Both the position numbers and the translations under genes were made by a program. From Candidatus Defluviibacillus avedoerensis (GTDB lineage: Bacteria > Pseudomonadota > Gammaproteobacteria > Burkholderiales > Burkholderiaceae_C), in contig JADJBS010000001.1 of NCBI GenBank assembly GCA_016703665.1, positions 372,001 through 436,000 on the forward strand: a stretch of DNA of 64,000 nucleotides, in the 5' to 3' direction. This document shows, in pieces, positions 25,406-34,303 of the stretch; the stretch's first letter is position 1; each line of letters starts with the position of its first letter. The notes below the pieces were generated by a model that saw nothing but the letters and a program-made list of their open reading frames with translations, did no database searches and had not been told where the DNA came from.

Positions 25406-28400
25406 CTAATTCACTAATCGCTCTATGCATGCCTGAAGCGACTTGGCGTTCAAAGGCTTGGACAGATGATCGTCCATGCCCGCGTCCAGACACGCTTGGC
25501 GGTCTGCAGCCATGGCGTTGGCCGTCATGGCAAGGATAGGCGTGCGGCGCTCATTTGACTCATGCCCACGGATAAGGCGAGTGGCTTCCAGTCCGCCCAT
25601 CACCGGCATTTGCATGTCCATCAAAATCAGATCCCATTGCTGCGATGGAAAGAGGTCAACGGCTTCCTGCCCGTTTTGAGCCAGCGTACAGACATGCCCC
25701 CATTTCTGTAGCAGCAATGTTGCAAGCTTCTGATTCACCAAGTTGTCTTCCACCAGCAGGATATTCAGATGGCGGGAGATGGTTTCCGCCGCAGCCGGAT
25801 TTGCGTTGGGTGTCTGAATGGCATTTCCTGTGTTGGACGAGGCAGTTTGGACGTTCACAGATTGCAGGCGCACGGTGAAATGAAACGCGCTTCCGTGGCC
25901 AAACTCACTTTCCACCCAAATCTTGCCCCCCATCAGTTCTACCAACCGTGCACAGATGGTCAGGCCAAGGCCAGTGCCGCCGTACTGTCTTGTGGTTGAG
26001 GTGTCTGCCTGGGTAAAAGCTGCAAAGATTGCGCCCAGTTTGCTGGCAGGTATGCCGATACCCGTGTCGCGCACGCACAGGTGAAGTTCATCGTGCTGGC
26101 TGTCTGCCAGGTGGGCGCTGCGCGCTTCAATTGAAATGCTGCCGTTGGCGGTGAACTTGATGGCATTGTCGCAAAGGTTGGTCAGCACCTGGCGGATCCT
26201 GCCTGGGTCACCACGCATGGACTTGGGCAGATCTGAATCCATTTGGGTGCTGATTGTCAAACCCTTCTTCTCGGCGCGAGCTACGACTGCTTTCAATGTG
26301 TCTTCAATGACCACAGACGGTGAAAAATCGATGTTTTCAATTTGCAGCTTGCCCGCTTCAATCTTGGAAAAATCCAGTATGTCGTTCAGGATCACCATCA
26401 AGGCCTGGGCGGAACTTTTCACTACGTTCAGGTATTCGCGCTGGGCATCGTTCAAGGCGGTATCCAGGGCCAGATCAGTCATGCCGATCACGCCATTCAT
26501 CGGGGTGCGGATTTCATGGCTCATGTTGGCCAGAAAATCGCTTTTGGCCTTGTTGGCTACCTCAGCCTGGGTTTTGGCTTCGCGCAATTCTGCGTTCACA
26601 CGGTTGTTTTCAGTTACGTCCATGATGGTGCCAACCAAACCCGTAATCTCTCCGCGGTCATTGGTGAGGGGAGCCTTCCAGTAAAGACCTTCACGCATTG
26701 CGCCGGTCTTGTGATTGGTAAACGTTGCCTCGTAGGTTTGCACTTCGCCACGCTCAAACAGATCCATGTCCTTCTGATGCATCATTGCAGCGCTTTCGCC
26801 AGGAACCAGGTCAAAAACGGTTTTGCCAAACCAGCGTGAACGGACAATGCCAAACAGATCTTCAAACGCACGGTTAAAGCGGATGTATCGGCCCGAGCGG
26901 TCTTTCAGGTAAATGGCGGTTGGGGTAGCTTCCAGCAGAATTTCGACAAAGTTGAGTTGCTCCGCCAACTGGGCTTCAACTGCCTTGCGGGCGGTGATGT
27001 TGGTACGGATGCCAATGTACTGCTCGGGCAGTCCATCTTTGCCGAGCAGGGGGACAATGGTGGCGTCCACCCAGTATTCCGTGCCAGACTTGTGCCGGTT
27101 GCACACTTCGCCATGCCAGACACGACCTTCGGTCAGGTTTTGCCAAAGCGCGGCAAAAAACGCGTCTGAATGCCGGCCAGACTTGATGATGCGGTGATTG
27201 ACACCCAGCAGTTCAGCACGTGAATAACCGCTGACCTCACAGAAGCGGTCATTTGCATAGGTGATGTTGCCGTTCAGGTCGGTGATGCTGACAATGGCAT
27301 GCTGGTCCAGTGCAAATTTCTGATTGTCCAGTGCGCGGTGACCCATTTCACGCTCGTTGACCAGCGATACCACGTTGCCAATCAGGGCGTCCAGATCATT
27401 ATTCTCCAAACCTTGTTGAGGGCTGCCCGTAGCTTGAAACGTGTTCAGTATTTGCTGGAGTGATTCCAGAGCGCGTTGCCGTGCCTCCAGTTCAGAGCGC
27501 AATTGCTGGTCCAGCGCGTGCTGCTGGCTCACGTCGCGCATGGCAACCACTTGGCCCACTAGGTTGTGACCACTGGAATTGAGGGCGGAGCGAGTGGTGT
27601 CCAGAATCATGGGTTTGCCATTGGGCCCGGGGAGCTCCACCCGCTTCATCATCCAGCCGATGTCGTCCTTGCCGCTGGGAAATGCTGACGGCATGAGAGT
27701 TCGGATGTCCTTGCCAATCAGCAAGCGTGCGCTTGATGCGAGCATGATCTCGGCGGCTGGGTTGACATAAATGATGTTGTGGCGCTCATCAGTGGTCACC
27801 ACGCCGTCAGTGATGGCGTTCAAGGTGACGCTGGCTTCTTCACGCTGAGCATCCAGACGGCCTGCAGCGCGTTTCAGGATGTCAAATGTGTGGCGTATCT
27901 CTAGGGGCGCATCTTTGTCAAGCAAGGCTTCGATGTCGATACCACCGGACAGGATTTCACGCTCATGGGTGCGCACTCTGTCAAAGTTACCCAGCCAGCG
28001 CCTAAGCGGGATGCGGATGATTGCGCCACCCAGCAACAAAGATACCAAGCCCAGGCCCAGCACAATCAGGCCGAGATCCCAAAGGCGGCCAGCCACCTCG
28101 TCTGAGGCGAAGCTCAATCGGATCACGCCATAGTCTTTACCCCCAACGGCCACGTTTTGGTTGACGTCGTCGAGCTTGGCTTGAACCATTCGTTCAAACC
28201 ATTGGGGTGCCGCTAACACGACTTTTGAGCTTCGTGTTGCCTTGAGCACACCTCCTTTGGTATCAATGAACTGTGCCTTGGCAAACTCCGATCCTGCGAT
28301 GGTTCGCTCAAGTGTTTTGGTGATGGTGTCGTAGTCGCCTAGAACTGCACTGTCTGCAACGGTTTGCGCTGCGACGTTCATCATCACGTCGGCAGCAGCC

Positions 28401-28546
28401 ACCTGACTTTCGATCTCCTGCGAAAACTGATAGTTGTAAAAAAGCCCGAGTCCCAACGCCACAAATGAAATCAGTGAGGCTAAATACAGCGAAAACACCC
28501 GCTCTACCAGCGATTTAGGTATCAGCTGGGACAGAAGGAGTTTCAT
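25406..28546 (-). CDS. Hybrid sensor histidine kinase (periplasmic sensor, three PAS, HisKA, HATPase, REC)
   Basis: About 1046-aa inner-membrane signalling protein. Two hydrophobic segments (about residues 20-40 and 165-185) flank a periplasmic domain. Three PAS regions follow, including the classic YANDRFCEVSGYSRAELLG and a PAC-like block GTEYWVDATIVPL. The phospho-accepting His is in MSHEIRTPMNGVIG (about residue 675). The ATP lid is GTGLGLTICARL. The receiver Asp is in DLILMDMQMPVMGG (about 975). ATG 28546 is preferred over TTG 28561. It starts 17 bases after the PhnD-like gene, so that protein is probably its ligand-binding partner. No DNA-binding output domain: it must signal through another protein. 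Confidence 0.9.
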   Translation of the reverse strand: MKLLLSQLIPKSLVERVFSLYLASLISFVALGLGLFYNYQFSQEIESQVAAADVMMNVAAQTVADSAVLGDYDTITKTLERTIAGSEFAKAQFIDTKGGVLKATRSSKVVLAAPQWFERMVQAKLDDVNQNVAVGGKDYGVIRLSFASDEVAGRLWDLGLIVLGLGLVSLLLGGAIIRIPLRRWLGNFDRVRTHEREILSGGIDIEALLDKDAPLEIRHTFDILKRAAGRLDAQREEASVTLNAITDGVVTTDERHNIIYVNPAAEIMLASSARLLIGKDIRTLMPSAFPSGKDDIGWMMKRVELPGPNGKPMILDTTRSALNSSGHNLVGQVVAMRDVSQQHALDQQLRSELEARQRALESLQQILNTFQATGSPQQGLENNDLDALIGNVVSLVNEREMGHRALDNQKFALDQHAIVSITDLNGNITYANDRFCEVSGYSRAELLGVNHRIIKSGRHSDAFFAALWQNLTEGRVWHGEVCNRHKSGTEYWVDATIVPLLGKDGLPEQYIGIRTNITARKAVEAQLAEQLNFVEILLEATPTAIYLKDRSGRYIRFNRAFEDLFGIVRSRWFGKTVFDLVPGESAAMMHQKDMDLFERGEVQTYEATFTNHKTGAMREGLYWKAPLTNDRGEITGLVGTIMDVTENNRVNAELREAKTQAEVANKAKSDFLANMSHEIRTPMNGVIGMTDLALDTALNDAQREYLNVVKSSAQALMVILNDILDFSKIEAGKLQIENIDFSPSVVIEDTLKAVVARAEKKGLTISTQMDSDLPKSMRGDPGRIRQVLTNLCDNAIKFTANGSISIEARSAHLADSQHDELHLCVRDTGIGIPASKLGAIFAAFTQADTSTTRQYGGTGLGLTICARLVELMGGKIWVESEFGHGSAFHFTVRLQSVNVQTASSNTGNAIQTPNANPAAAETISRHLNILLVEDNLVNQKLATLLLQKWGHVCTLAQNGQEAVDLFPSQQWDLILMDMQMPVMGGLEATRLIRGHESNERRTPILAMTANAMAADRQACLDAGMDDHLSKPLNAKSLQACIERLVN

Positions 28547-28563
28547 GGGGTGCTGGTTCAAAC

Positions 28564-29430
28564 TCAGTGCAGCGACACAGGGGCAGACTGGAAGAAGCGC
28601 CTGTAAGCTGCGTAGTCAGCAGATGATGCGGCTATGAAATACGCATCTTGTGCCAGGCCGACCTCCTGCGAGGCCTGGTGCAGAATGTCCCGGCCTTTTG
28701 GGTCCTTGGACATCTGGACAAAGGCCGTCGCCACGGCGGCAAGGTCTTTTTCGGGGACTTTGGCTGATGCCATCAAAGCCAGATCCTGAAAATTCTCAGA
28801 GCTCCAGAGCACCCGGAACTTCTTGTTCTCGCGACGGGCATAGCCTTCGACTAGCTGTGAATTGCCGCCAGCAGCCACGGCCTTGCCACTGAACAGCTGT
28901 GCGAACGCTGCGTCCTGATTGCCTGCAAACACCACCTTGATGTCAATCTTGCGAGACTGCAGGTGGGCAAAGGGGACTTTGTAAATGATGAAGGCTTCTT
29001 TACCAGCGAAAGCAACGTCCTTGCCCGCCAGTTGAGTCAAGTCCGTGATGGGAGAGTCAGCCGGAACCACGATTTGGCCCTGCAGAGCTGGGGTCTGCCT
29101 GCGCCCGAACACCTTCCAGCCTAGTTGCTCACGTTCAGGGCTGAAAAGGTGGTTGCTGAAGACGAAATCAACTTCCTTGGCCAATACATAGCTGGTGGTG
29201 TCCGCTGAAGTGCGGCCGATCTTCAGGTTGAGTTTGACGCCACTTTTCTCTGACACGTAGGCAATGATCGGATTCCAATAGGCAGCGGTGAGATTGATGC
29301 CAAACTGGTTAACGGGTGAAAAGTTGTAAACGGCTGGCTGGGTTTGCGCTTGGGTGGACAGCGCACCGAGGGACAAACTGGCGATACAGGCCAAAGTCCA
29401 TCCCACGCGAGTCAAGAAAAGTCGTTTCAT
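28564..29430 (-). CDS. PhnD-like periplasmic phosphate/phosphonate-binding protein
   Basis: 288-aa exported binding protein (signal peptide cleaved near TQAQT) of the PhnD/SphX-like family: YNFSPVNQFGINLTAAYWNP, then EVDFVFSNHLFSPE and LAGKDVAFAGKEAFI. CAGGGA lies before the ATG. No ABC permease or ATPase adjoins it. Instead it precedes a hybrid histidine kinase on the same strand, the usual arrangement for a periplasmic ligand-presenting protein of a two-component system. The ligand may be a phosphonate, phosphite, phosphate or an unrelated small molecule. Confidence 0.85.
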   Translation of the reverse strand: MKRLFLTRVGWTLACIASLSLGALSTQAQTQPAVYNFSPVNQFGINLTAAYWNPIIAYVSEKSGVKLNLKIGRTSADTTSYVLAKEVDFVFSNHLFSPEREQLGWKVFGRRQTPALQGQIVVPADSPITDLTQLAGKDVAFAGKEAFIIYKVPFAHLQSRKIDIKVVFAGNQDAAFAQLFSGKAVAAGGNSQLVEGYARRENKKFRVLWSSENFQDLALMASAKVPEKDLAAVATAFVQMSKDPKGRDILHQASQEVGLAQDAYFIAASSADYAAYRRFFQSAPVSLH

Positions 29431-29543
29431 GTTGATCCCTGCTCAAAATAACAAGGGCGCACAGTGCCCAAGATTGCGGAATCTACACCTCCAGCCAATT
29501 TTTTGCCTTGCAGCGCGCAATTTCCCGCTCACCAACGAGGTTG

Positions 29544-29558
29544 ATTGACCAAGTCAAT
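29544..29558. promoter_or_regulatory. Inverted repeat in the divergent promoter region
   Basis: ATTGAC-CAA-GTCAAT, perfect six-base arms, between the PhnD-like gene (start 29430) and the GGDEF gene (start 29647). It has TTGACC like the RutR sites, but the half-site spacing is wrong for RutR. It could be an operator for another regulator. Confidence 0.35.
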
Positions 29559-29646
29559 TGGTTGCTTAAGTGTCTGCCAGCATGACAGTGTCTGCGCGGG
29601 TATAGTGGCTTCAAGTGATAAAAAAGTCCGAAGCCGCACATAAACC

Positions 29647-31266
29647 ATGATCGCCGCTGTTCGACGCATTGGTCGTTTTTTTCCCTTGGCTGCTTGCGTC
29701 AAGGTAGCCTTGCTTCAAAGCCTGCTTAGCCTCACTCTACTGTGTGGCCAACTGAGCGCAGCTTGGGCTGAGCAGACTGACCGCTTGTTTCGGGTGGGTG
29801 TCACCGCTTTTCGTGACAAGGCCGCCACTCAGCGCGAGTGGACACCCACTATTGCTTACCTGAACAGTACCGTCAAGGGTGCCTATTTCGAAGTCGTGCC
29901 CATGGTTCTGGCCGAGTTTCAGGGGGCTTTGGCCAGAAACCAACTGGATTTCATCATTACCAATCCAGAGCACTACATCGTCTTTGAGGCGCAGCATGGG
30001 TTTTCCAGGGTGGCTACGTTGGTCAAAGGTGAAAAAGGCAAGCCGGTCAACCAGTTTGGTGGCGTGATCTTCACCAAGAGCGACCGGGCCGACATTCAGC
30101 AGCTGGCGGATTTGAAGACCCGGACGATTGCAGCGACGGACAAGACATCTTTTGCTGGCTACTTGTTGCAAGCAGACTTGCTGGAGACAAATGATGTAAA
30201 CCTGGACAGTGATGCAAAGGTGAAATTCCTCGGCTTTCCTCAGGACCTCAATGTCAAGGCGGTGTTGAGTGGGCAGGTGGATGTGGGATTTGTACGCTCA
30301 GGACTGATCGAGTCGATGGTGGAAGAGGGTTTGGTCAATAAGGCGTCCTTGAAAGTGATCAACGCGTGGTCGCCGCCGGACTATCCCTTCCAGCTTTCTA
30401 CACCGCTTTTTCCGGAGTGGCCACTGGCCGTTGCGCCCCATGTGCCAATGGAAGTCGCCAATCAAGTGGTGGCCTCACTGCTTTTGATGCCCGCTGGCTC
30501 TGAGGCCAGCAGGAGCGCGCGCTACTACCGCTGGTCTTCTCCAGTGGAATACCTGAGCGTTGAGCGGCTCATGCGACGCCGCCATATTTATCCATTTGAT
30601 CAACCGGAACCTGTGCGAGTGGTGGATTTGCTGCGCCAGCACGCCATTGCACTGGTGGCGATGACCTTGGCAATTGCGTTGACCATGGCCGTTTTGTACC
30701 TGAGAGCACGCAGGCTCAACATTGATCTGCAGGTATCCCGGACAAAATTGCGCGAATTGGCCCACCACGATGTGCTGACGGGCTTGCCCAATCGCATGCT
30801 TCTGGATGACCGAGTCAACCGATCACTGATGCTCAGCCGACGTAGTGGGAAACAGTTGGCCGTATGTTTGCTGGACCTGGACGGTTTTAAACCTGTGAAC
30901 GACCAGTTTGGGCACAAGGTGGGCGATGAACTGTTGAAAGAACTGGCTGGCCGTCTCACATCCTCGTTGCGTGAGGGTGACACGGTGGCGCGCTACGGAG
31001 GTGACGAATTCGTGCTAGTGCTTAACGAAGTGCCCGACAGGGCGCATGTGAAAGACGTCTTGAACCGTGTCTTGCAGGCGGTTGCCAGCCCCTACATGTC
31101 ATGTGAAAGTGCCAAAGTGACTGCCAGCATGGGCGTCAGCCTCTTCCCCGCTGATGCCAGCCACGCCGAAGAGCTTTACCGCCATGCCGATGCCGCCATG
31201 TACGTGGCAAAAAAAGGAGGTGGCAATTCAATCGCTTTCCACCAGGCTTCCGACCAGATCCAGTGA
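29647..31266 (+). CDS. Diguanylate cyclase with PhnD-like periplasmic sensor domain
   Basis: 539-aa membrane protein that should make cyclic di-GMP in response to a periplasmic ligand. A signal/TM segment (about residues 14-40) precedes a PhnD-like binding domain: FRVGVTAFRDKAATQREWTP, DFIITNPEHYIVFEAQ and LKVINAWSPPDYPFQLST. A second helix follows (about 330-350, LVAMTLAIALTMAVLYL). The GGDEF domain has LTGLPNRMLLDDRV and an intact RYGGDEFV (about 452). The domain order is fully visible. It is divergent from the PhnD-like/kinase pair, so two signalling proteins here use the same binding fold. Confidence 0.92.
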   Translation: MIAAVRRIGRFFPLAACVKVALLQSLLSLTLLCGQLSAAWAEQTDRLFRVGVTAFRDKAATQREWTPTIAYLNSTVKGAYFEVVPMVLAEFQGALARNQLDFIITNPEHYIVFEAQHGFSRVATLVKGEKGKPVNQFGGVIFTKSDRADIQQLADLKTRTIAATDKTSFAGYLLQADLLETNDVNLDSDAKVKFLGFPQDLNVKAVLSGQVDVGFVRSGLIESMVEEGLVNKASLKVINAWSPPDYPFQLSTPLFPEWPLAVAPHVPMEVANQVVASLLLMPAGSEASRSARYYRWSSPVEYLSVERLMRRRHIYPFDQPEPVRVVDLLRQHAIALVAMTLAIALTMAVLYLRARRLNIDLQVSRTKLRELAHHDVLTGLPNRMLLDDRVNRSLMLSRRSGKQLAVCLLDLDGFKPVNDQFGHKVGDELLKELAGRLTSSLREGDTVARYGGDEFVLVLNEVPDRAHVKDVLNRVLQAVASPYMSCESAKVTASMGVSLFPADASHAEELYRHADAAMYVAKKGGGNSIAFHQASDQIQ

Positions 31267-31276
31267 GCGGCAGGGC

Positions 31277-31789
31277 CTAAAACGGGATATCATCGTCCAT
31301 GTCCTCAAAACCGGTGCTGGATTTGGGCGGCGCTTGACGTGGAGCAGGGGCGGCGGAAGGCGGCCTGCTGGCAGGAGCCGGGCGGCGTGGGGCTTGCTGT
31401 TCGTAGCCGTAGCCCTCATCATCGCCGCCGGAAGGTCCTGGGCCACCTGAGCCCTGGCGGCTGCCCAACATCTGCATGTTGTCTGCGCGGATTTCAGTGC
31501 TGTACTTTTCTTGTCCGTCCTTGTCCGTCCACTTGCGTGTGCGCAAGCTGCCTTCAACATAAACCTGCGAGCCCTTGCGAAGGTATTGGCCCGCGACTTC
31601 GGCTTGGCGACCGAAGAAGTTGATGCGGTGCCACTCAGTGATTTCCTTGTTTTCGCCAGTCTGCTTGTCTTTGTAGCGGTCGGTCGTTGCGACGGTGATA
31701 TTGGCCACAGCATCCCCGCTGGGCAGGTAGCGAATTTCGGGGTCTCGGCCTAAATTGCCGACGATGATGACTTTGTTGACGGACGCCAT
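31277..31789 (-). CDS. ssb: Single-stranded DNA-binding protein
   Basis: 170-aa SSB. The OB fold fills residues 1-110, with ASVNKVIIVGNLGRDPE and EWHRINFFGRQAEVAGQYL. A Gly/Pro/Gln-rich flexible linker follows, and the acidic partner-binding tip is DMDDDIPF. GGAG lies six bases before the ATG. It binds ssDNA during replication, repair and recombination. Typical length, nothing unusual. Confidence 0.97.
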   Translation of the reverse strand: MASVNKVIIVGNLGRDPEIRYLPSGDAVANITVATTDRYKDKQTGENKEITEWHRINFFGRQAEVAGQYLRKGSQVYVEGSLRTRKWTDKDGQEKYSTEIRADNMQMLGSRQGSGGPGPSGGDDEGYGYEQQAPRRPAPASRPPSAAPAPRQAPPKSSTGFEDMDDDIPF

Positions 31790-31844
31790 AGCGTTCTCCA
31801 GAAAGAGGGCAGATCTAAACCTGCCATTAGATCATGGCCGCCTT

Positions 31845-33092
31845 TCAGGCGGCAACTTGCTCGGGTGACGTAGTTGGCGTTGGCGGAGTTGGTTGACGCA
31901 TGGGCCAGGCCACCAGAAGCCACAGGCCCATCAGTACTGCGCAAGTCAAGAAAAGCCCGGTGACGCCGTAGCCCTTGACGACAAGTCCGCCCATGGCACC
32001 ACCGGCGAACAAGCCAAATGACATCAAGGTGTTGTAAACCCCCATGGCGGCACCTTTGGCATGTGCGGGCGACAGTTTGGACACCAGGCTGGGCTGGCTA
32101 GCCTCCAGTACATTAAAGCCGCAGAAGAACAAGAACAGCAAGGTAGACAGGCAAATCAGTCGCAGCCCAGGCGCACTGTGCGCCAGGCCCGACGCCACCC
32201 CCAGCAAACCCAGTTGCACCAAGGCCACCGTACCGATTGCCACCAAAAACACCGCGCGCAGGTAGCCGCGCTTTTCCAGTGGGAACAGGGTCATACCCAT
32301 CACCACAAAAGAGGCCAGTACCGCAGGCAAATACACCCACCAGTGATGTTCTTTGGCAATGCCTGCCTCTACCAGCATGGCCGGCAGTGCCAGCCACATG
32401 GCCATCTGGACCGTGTGAAGGATAAAGACGCCCACATTCATGCGTATCAAGGCCGGATTGCGCAAGACCTGGCCCAGGCCACCGCGTGGGATGTCAGCAT
32501 GCTTGGCTGGTTCCTGTGGGACTGCCCAGATCACCACGGCGATGCCGATTAGCGCCAGGATGCCGGTCAATACAAACAAACCCGGCAAGCCCATGAAACT
32601 ATTGAGTAGCGGTGCAGCCACCAGCGACAACGCAAACATCAGCCCAATGCTGGCACCCACCAGCGCCATCGATTTGGTGCGGACACTGTCACGTGTCAGG
32701 TCTGCCAGCAAGGCGGTCACTGCTGCAGAGACGGCTCCGGCACCCTGCAGGGCGCGACCAATCATCAGCCCCTGCAAGCTGTCCGCAGCGCCAGCCACAA
32801 AACTGCCCACGGCAAACACCAGCAAGCCAGCCACAATGACGCGTTTTCGGCCCAGGCGGTCAGACGCCAGGCCAAAAGGCAATTGCAGGGCAGCCTGGGT
32901 AAGACCATACAGGCCCATGGTCAAGCCAACTAGGCTGGCGTCTGTGCCACCAGGGTAGCGTGCCGCTTCGATAGCAAAGACGGGAAGCACCAGAAACATG
33001 CCCAGCATACGCAGCGCAAAAATGCTGGCCAAAGTGCCACTCGCACGGCGCTCGGTGGGCGTCATCAAATTCGAATTCATGGTTCCATTCAT
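31845..33092 (-). CDS. MFS transporter
   Basis: 415-aa major facilitator with about twelve hydrophobic segments. The family A-motif is in LPFGLASDRLGRKRVIVAGL, and an early GLYGLTQAALQ matches drug/proton antiporter-like members. Three in-frame ATGs (33092, 33080, 33065) are possible starts; none has a clear ribosome site. It precedes ssb on the same strand, a common order in Burkholderiales. Substrate unknown. Confidence 0.88.
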   Translation of the reverse strand: MNGTMNSNLMTPTERRASGTLASIFALRMLGMFLVLPVFAIEAARYPGGTDASLVGLTMGLYGLTQAALQLPFGLASDRLGRKRVIVAGLLVFAVGSFVAGAADSLQGLMIGRALQGAGAVSAAVTALLADLTRDSVRTKSMALVGASIGLMFALSLVAAPLLNSFMGLPGLFVLTGILALIGIAVVIWAVPQEPAKHADIPRGGLGQVLRNPALIRMNVGVFILHTVQMAMWLALPAMLVEAGIAKEHHWWVYLPAVLASFVVMGMTLFPLEKRGYLRAVFLVAIGTVALVQLGLLGVASGLAHSAPGLRLICLSTLLFLFFCGFNVLEASQPSLVSKLSPAHAKGAAMGVYNTLMSFGLFAGGAMGGLVVKGYGVTGLFLTCAVLMGLWLLVAWPMRQPTPPTPTTSPEQVAA

Positions 33093-33118
33093 TGGTGTTC
33101 AGCCCGTTTGCTCTTTCG

Positions 33119-33862
33119 TCAGCCCAATTGGGCCAGGCGTTCAGGCGTTCCCACATCCGTCCAGGCACCGGAGTAAAGCTCGCCGCTGACACGGTTTTCG
33201 GCAATGGCCGCACGCAAAAGCGGTGCCAGTGCTGCTTTGATGCCCAGCGGGTTGCCTGATGAAATGTTGCAGTAAGGGGCTGAAAACAAGTCCCTATGGT
33301 AAAGCCCGATGGTGCTGTAGGTATGACGTGGTTCGCTAGCGTTAGTGAGCATGCCGCCAGAGGTCAAACCAAAGTCACCTTTTGGGTTGTGTGCCGGGTT
33401 AGGCACCAGCCACAGATGGGCTAGCTGGCGGCTTTGGACAAAGCGCTCGACGGCAGCCGGTGAAAACACAAAATCAGGGGCAAACACATCCCCCGCCAGT
33501 ACCCAAAAGCGTTCGCCCAAATGTGGGAGGGCTCGTACGATGCCGCCAGCGGTTTCCAGGGCCTCGCCAAAGTCGCGTCCTTCGTGCGAAAAGTGCAGTT
33601 TCAGCGTCTTTTGCTCTGCATTTGATAGCGGATAATTGTTGTTGGATATGCCGATGGGGTCAAAATAGTCTGAAATTTGATCGCCAAGCCACGCGGTGTT
33701 GATCACCAAATCAGTGAAGCCTTCGCGCGCCAGCGCTTCCACAGGCCACTGCATCAAGGGTTTACCGCGCACGGGCAGCATGGGTTTGGGGGTACGGTCA
33801 GTGAGTGGGCGCATGCGCTCGCCTCGCCCGGCTGCCAGGATCATGGCCTTGATGGGTAACAC
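33119..33862 (-). CDS. murU: MurU-like N-acetylmuramate-1-phosphate uridylyltransferase
   Basis: 247-aa nucleotidyltransferase of the NTP_transferase family. AMILAAGRGERMRPLTDRTP and KPMLPVRGKPLMQW form the nucleotide and Mg site. VLAGDVFAPDF is the metal-binding Asp region, and WTDVGTPERLAQ closes the protein. MurU recycles cell-wall MurNAc through UDP-MurNAc and typically starts KAMILAAG. The start is GTG 33862 or ATG 33844. The frame overlaps the speD-type gene end by 22 bases. MurU is preferred over glucose- or mannose-phosphate enzymes because of size and context, but the kinase partner AmgK is not beside it here. Confidence 0.8.
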   Translation of the reverse strand: MLPIKAMILAAGRGERMRPLTDRTPKPMLPVRGKPLMQWPVEALAREGFTDLVINTAWLGDQISDYFDPIGISNNNYPLSNAEQKTLKLHFSHEGRDFGEALETAGGIVRALPHLGERFWVLAGDVFAPDFVFSPAAVERFVQSRQLAHLWLVPNPAHNPKGDFGLTSGGMLTNASEPRHTYSTIGLYHRDLFSAPYCNISSGNPLGIKAALAPLLRAAIAENRVSGELYSGAWTDVGTPERLAQLG

Positions 33863-34233
33863 GGGTTTCCTCGTCTCAATTGGTGGTGCTCGGCATGGGT
33901 TGGCTTGAACTGGGTGACCAGGGCGTCCATCAAGGCGTAGGCTTTGGCAGAGTGGTCTGCGCCAAAGTTACAGACGTACACATCCAGCGTAACCGCACGC
34001 TGCTCCGGCCACGTGTGCACGCACAAGTGGGACTCTGCCAGCAAGACAGTGGCAGTGACACCACCTGGCCCGTGGGTCGTGCTCGGAAAGGTATGAAACA
34101 GATGATTGACCGCCTGCAACCCGGCGGATTGCACGACTGCGATGCAACATTCGCCCAGCCGAGCCGCGTCCTCTAGCCAAGCGTTTTCGCACTGGCATTG
34201 GTGTAGATCAGCGGTGAGGTGCAGGCCTTGCAT
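33841..34233 (-). CDS. speH: S-adenosylmethionine decarboxylase proenzyme
   Basis: About 130-aa pyruvoyl enzyme precursor that supplies decarboxylated AdoMet for spermidine synthesis. The self-cleavage motif is LAESHLCVHTWPE, where the Ser becomes the pyruvoyl group. STTHGPGGVTATVLL lies before it and VTLDVYVCNFG after it. ATG 34233 (MQGLHLTADLH) gives the usual length; a longer frame exists but runs into the divergent tkt promoter. Divergent from transketolase with about 70 bases between. Confidence 0.88.
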   Translation of the reverse strand: MQGLHLTADLHQCQCENAWLEDAARLGECCIAVVQSAGLQAVNHLFHTFPSTTHGPGGVTATVLLAESHLCVHTWPEQRAVTLDVYVCNFGADHSAKAYALMDALVTQFKPTHAEHHQLRRGNPCYPSRP

Positions 34234-34303
34234 ATCGAGATCGAAGGGGGTGACTGTAGCGCCTAGTAAAATTGCGGGTTTACCCCCAACAGCATACCCT
34301 CCC

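Noticed and set aside
29544..29558. Third RutR site
   Set aside because: It contains TTGACC, but the arms are ATTGAC with a three-base gap, not TGACCA-N2-TGGTCA; the genes beside it have no pyrimidine link.
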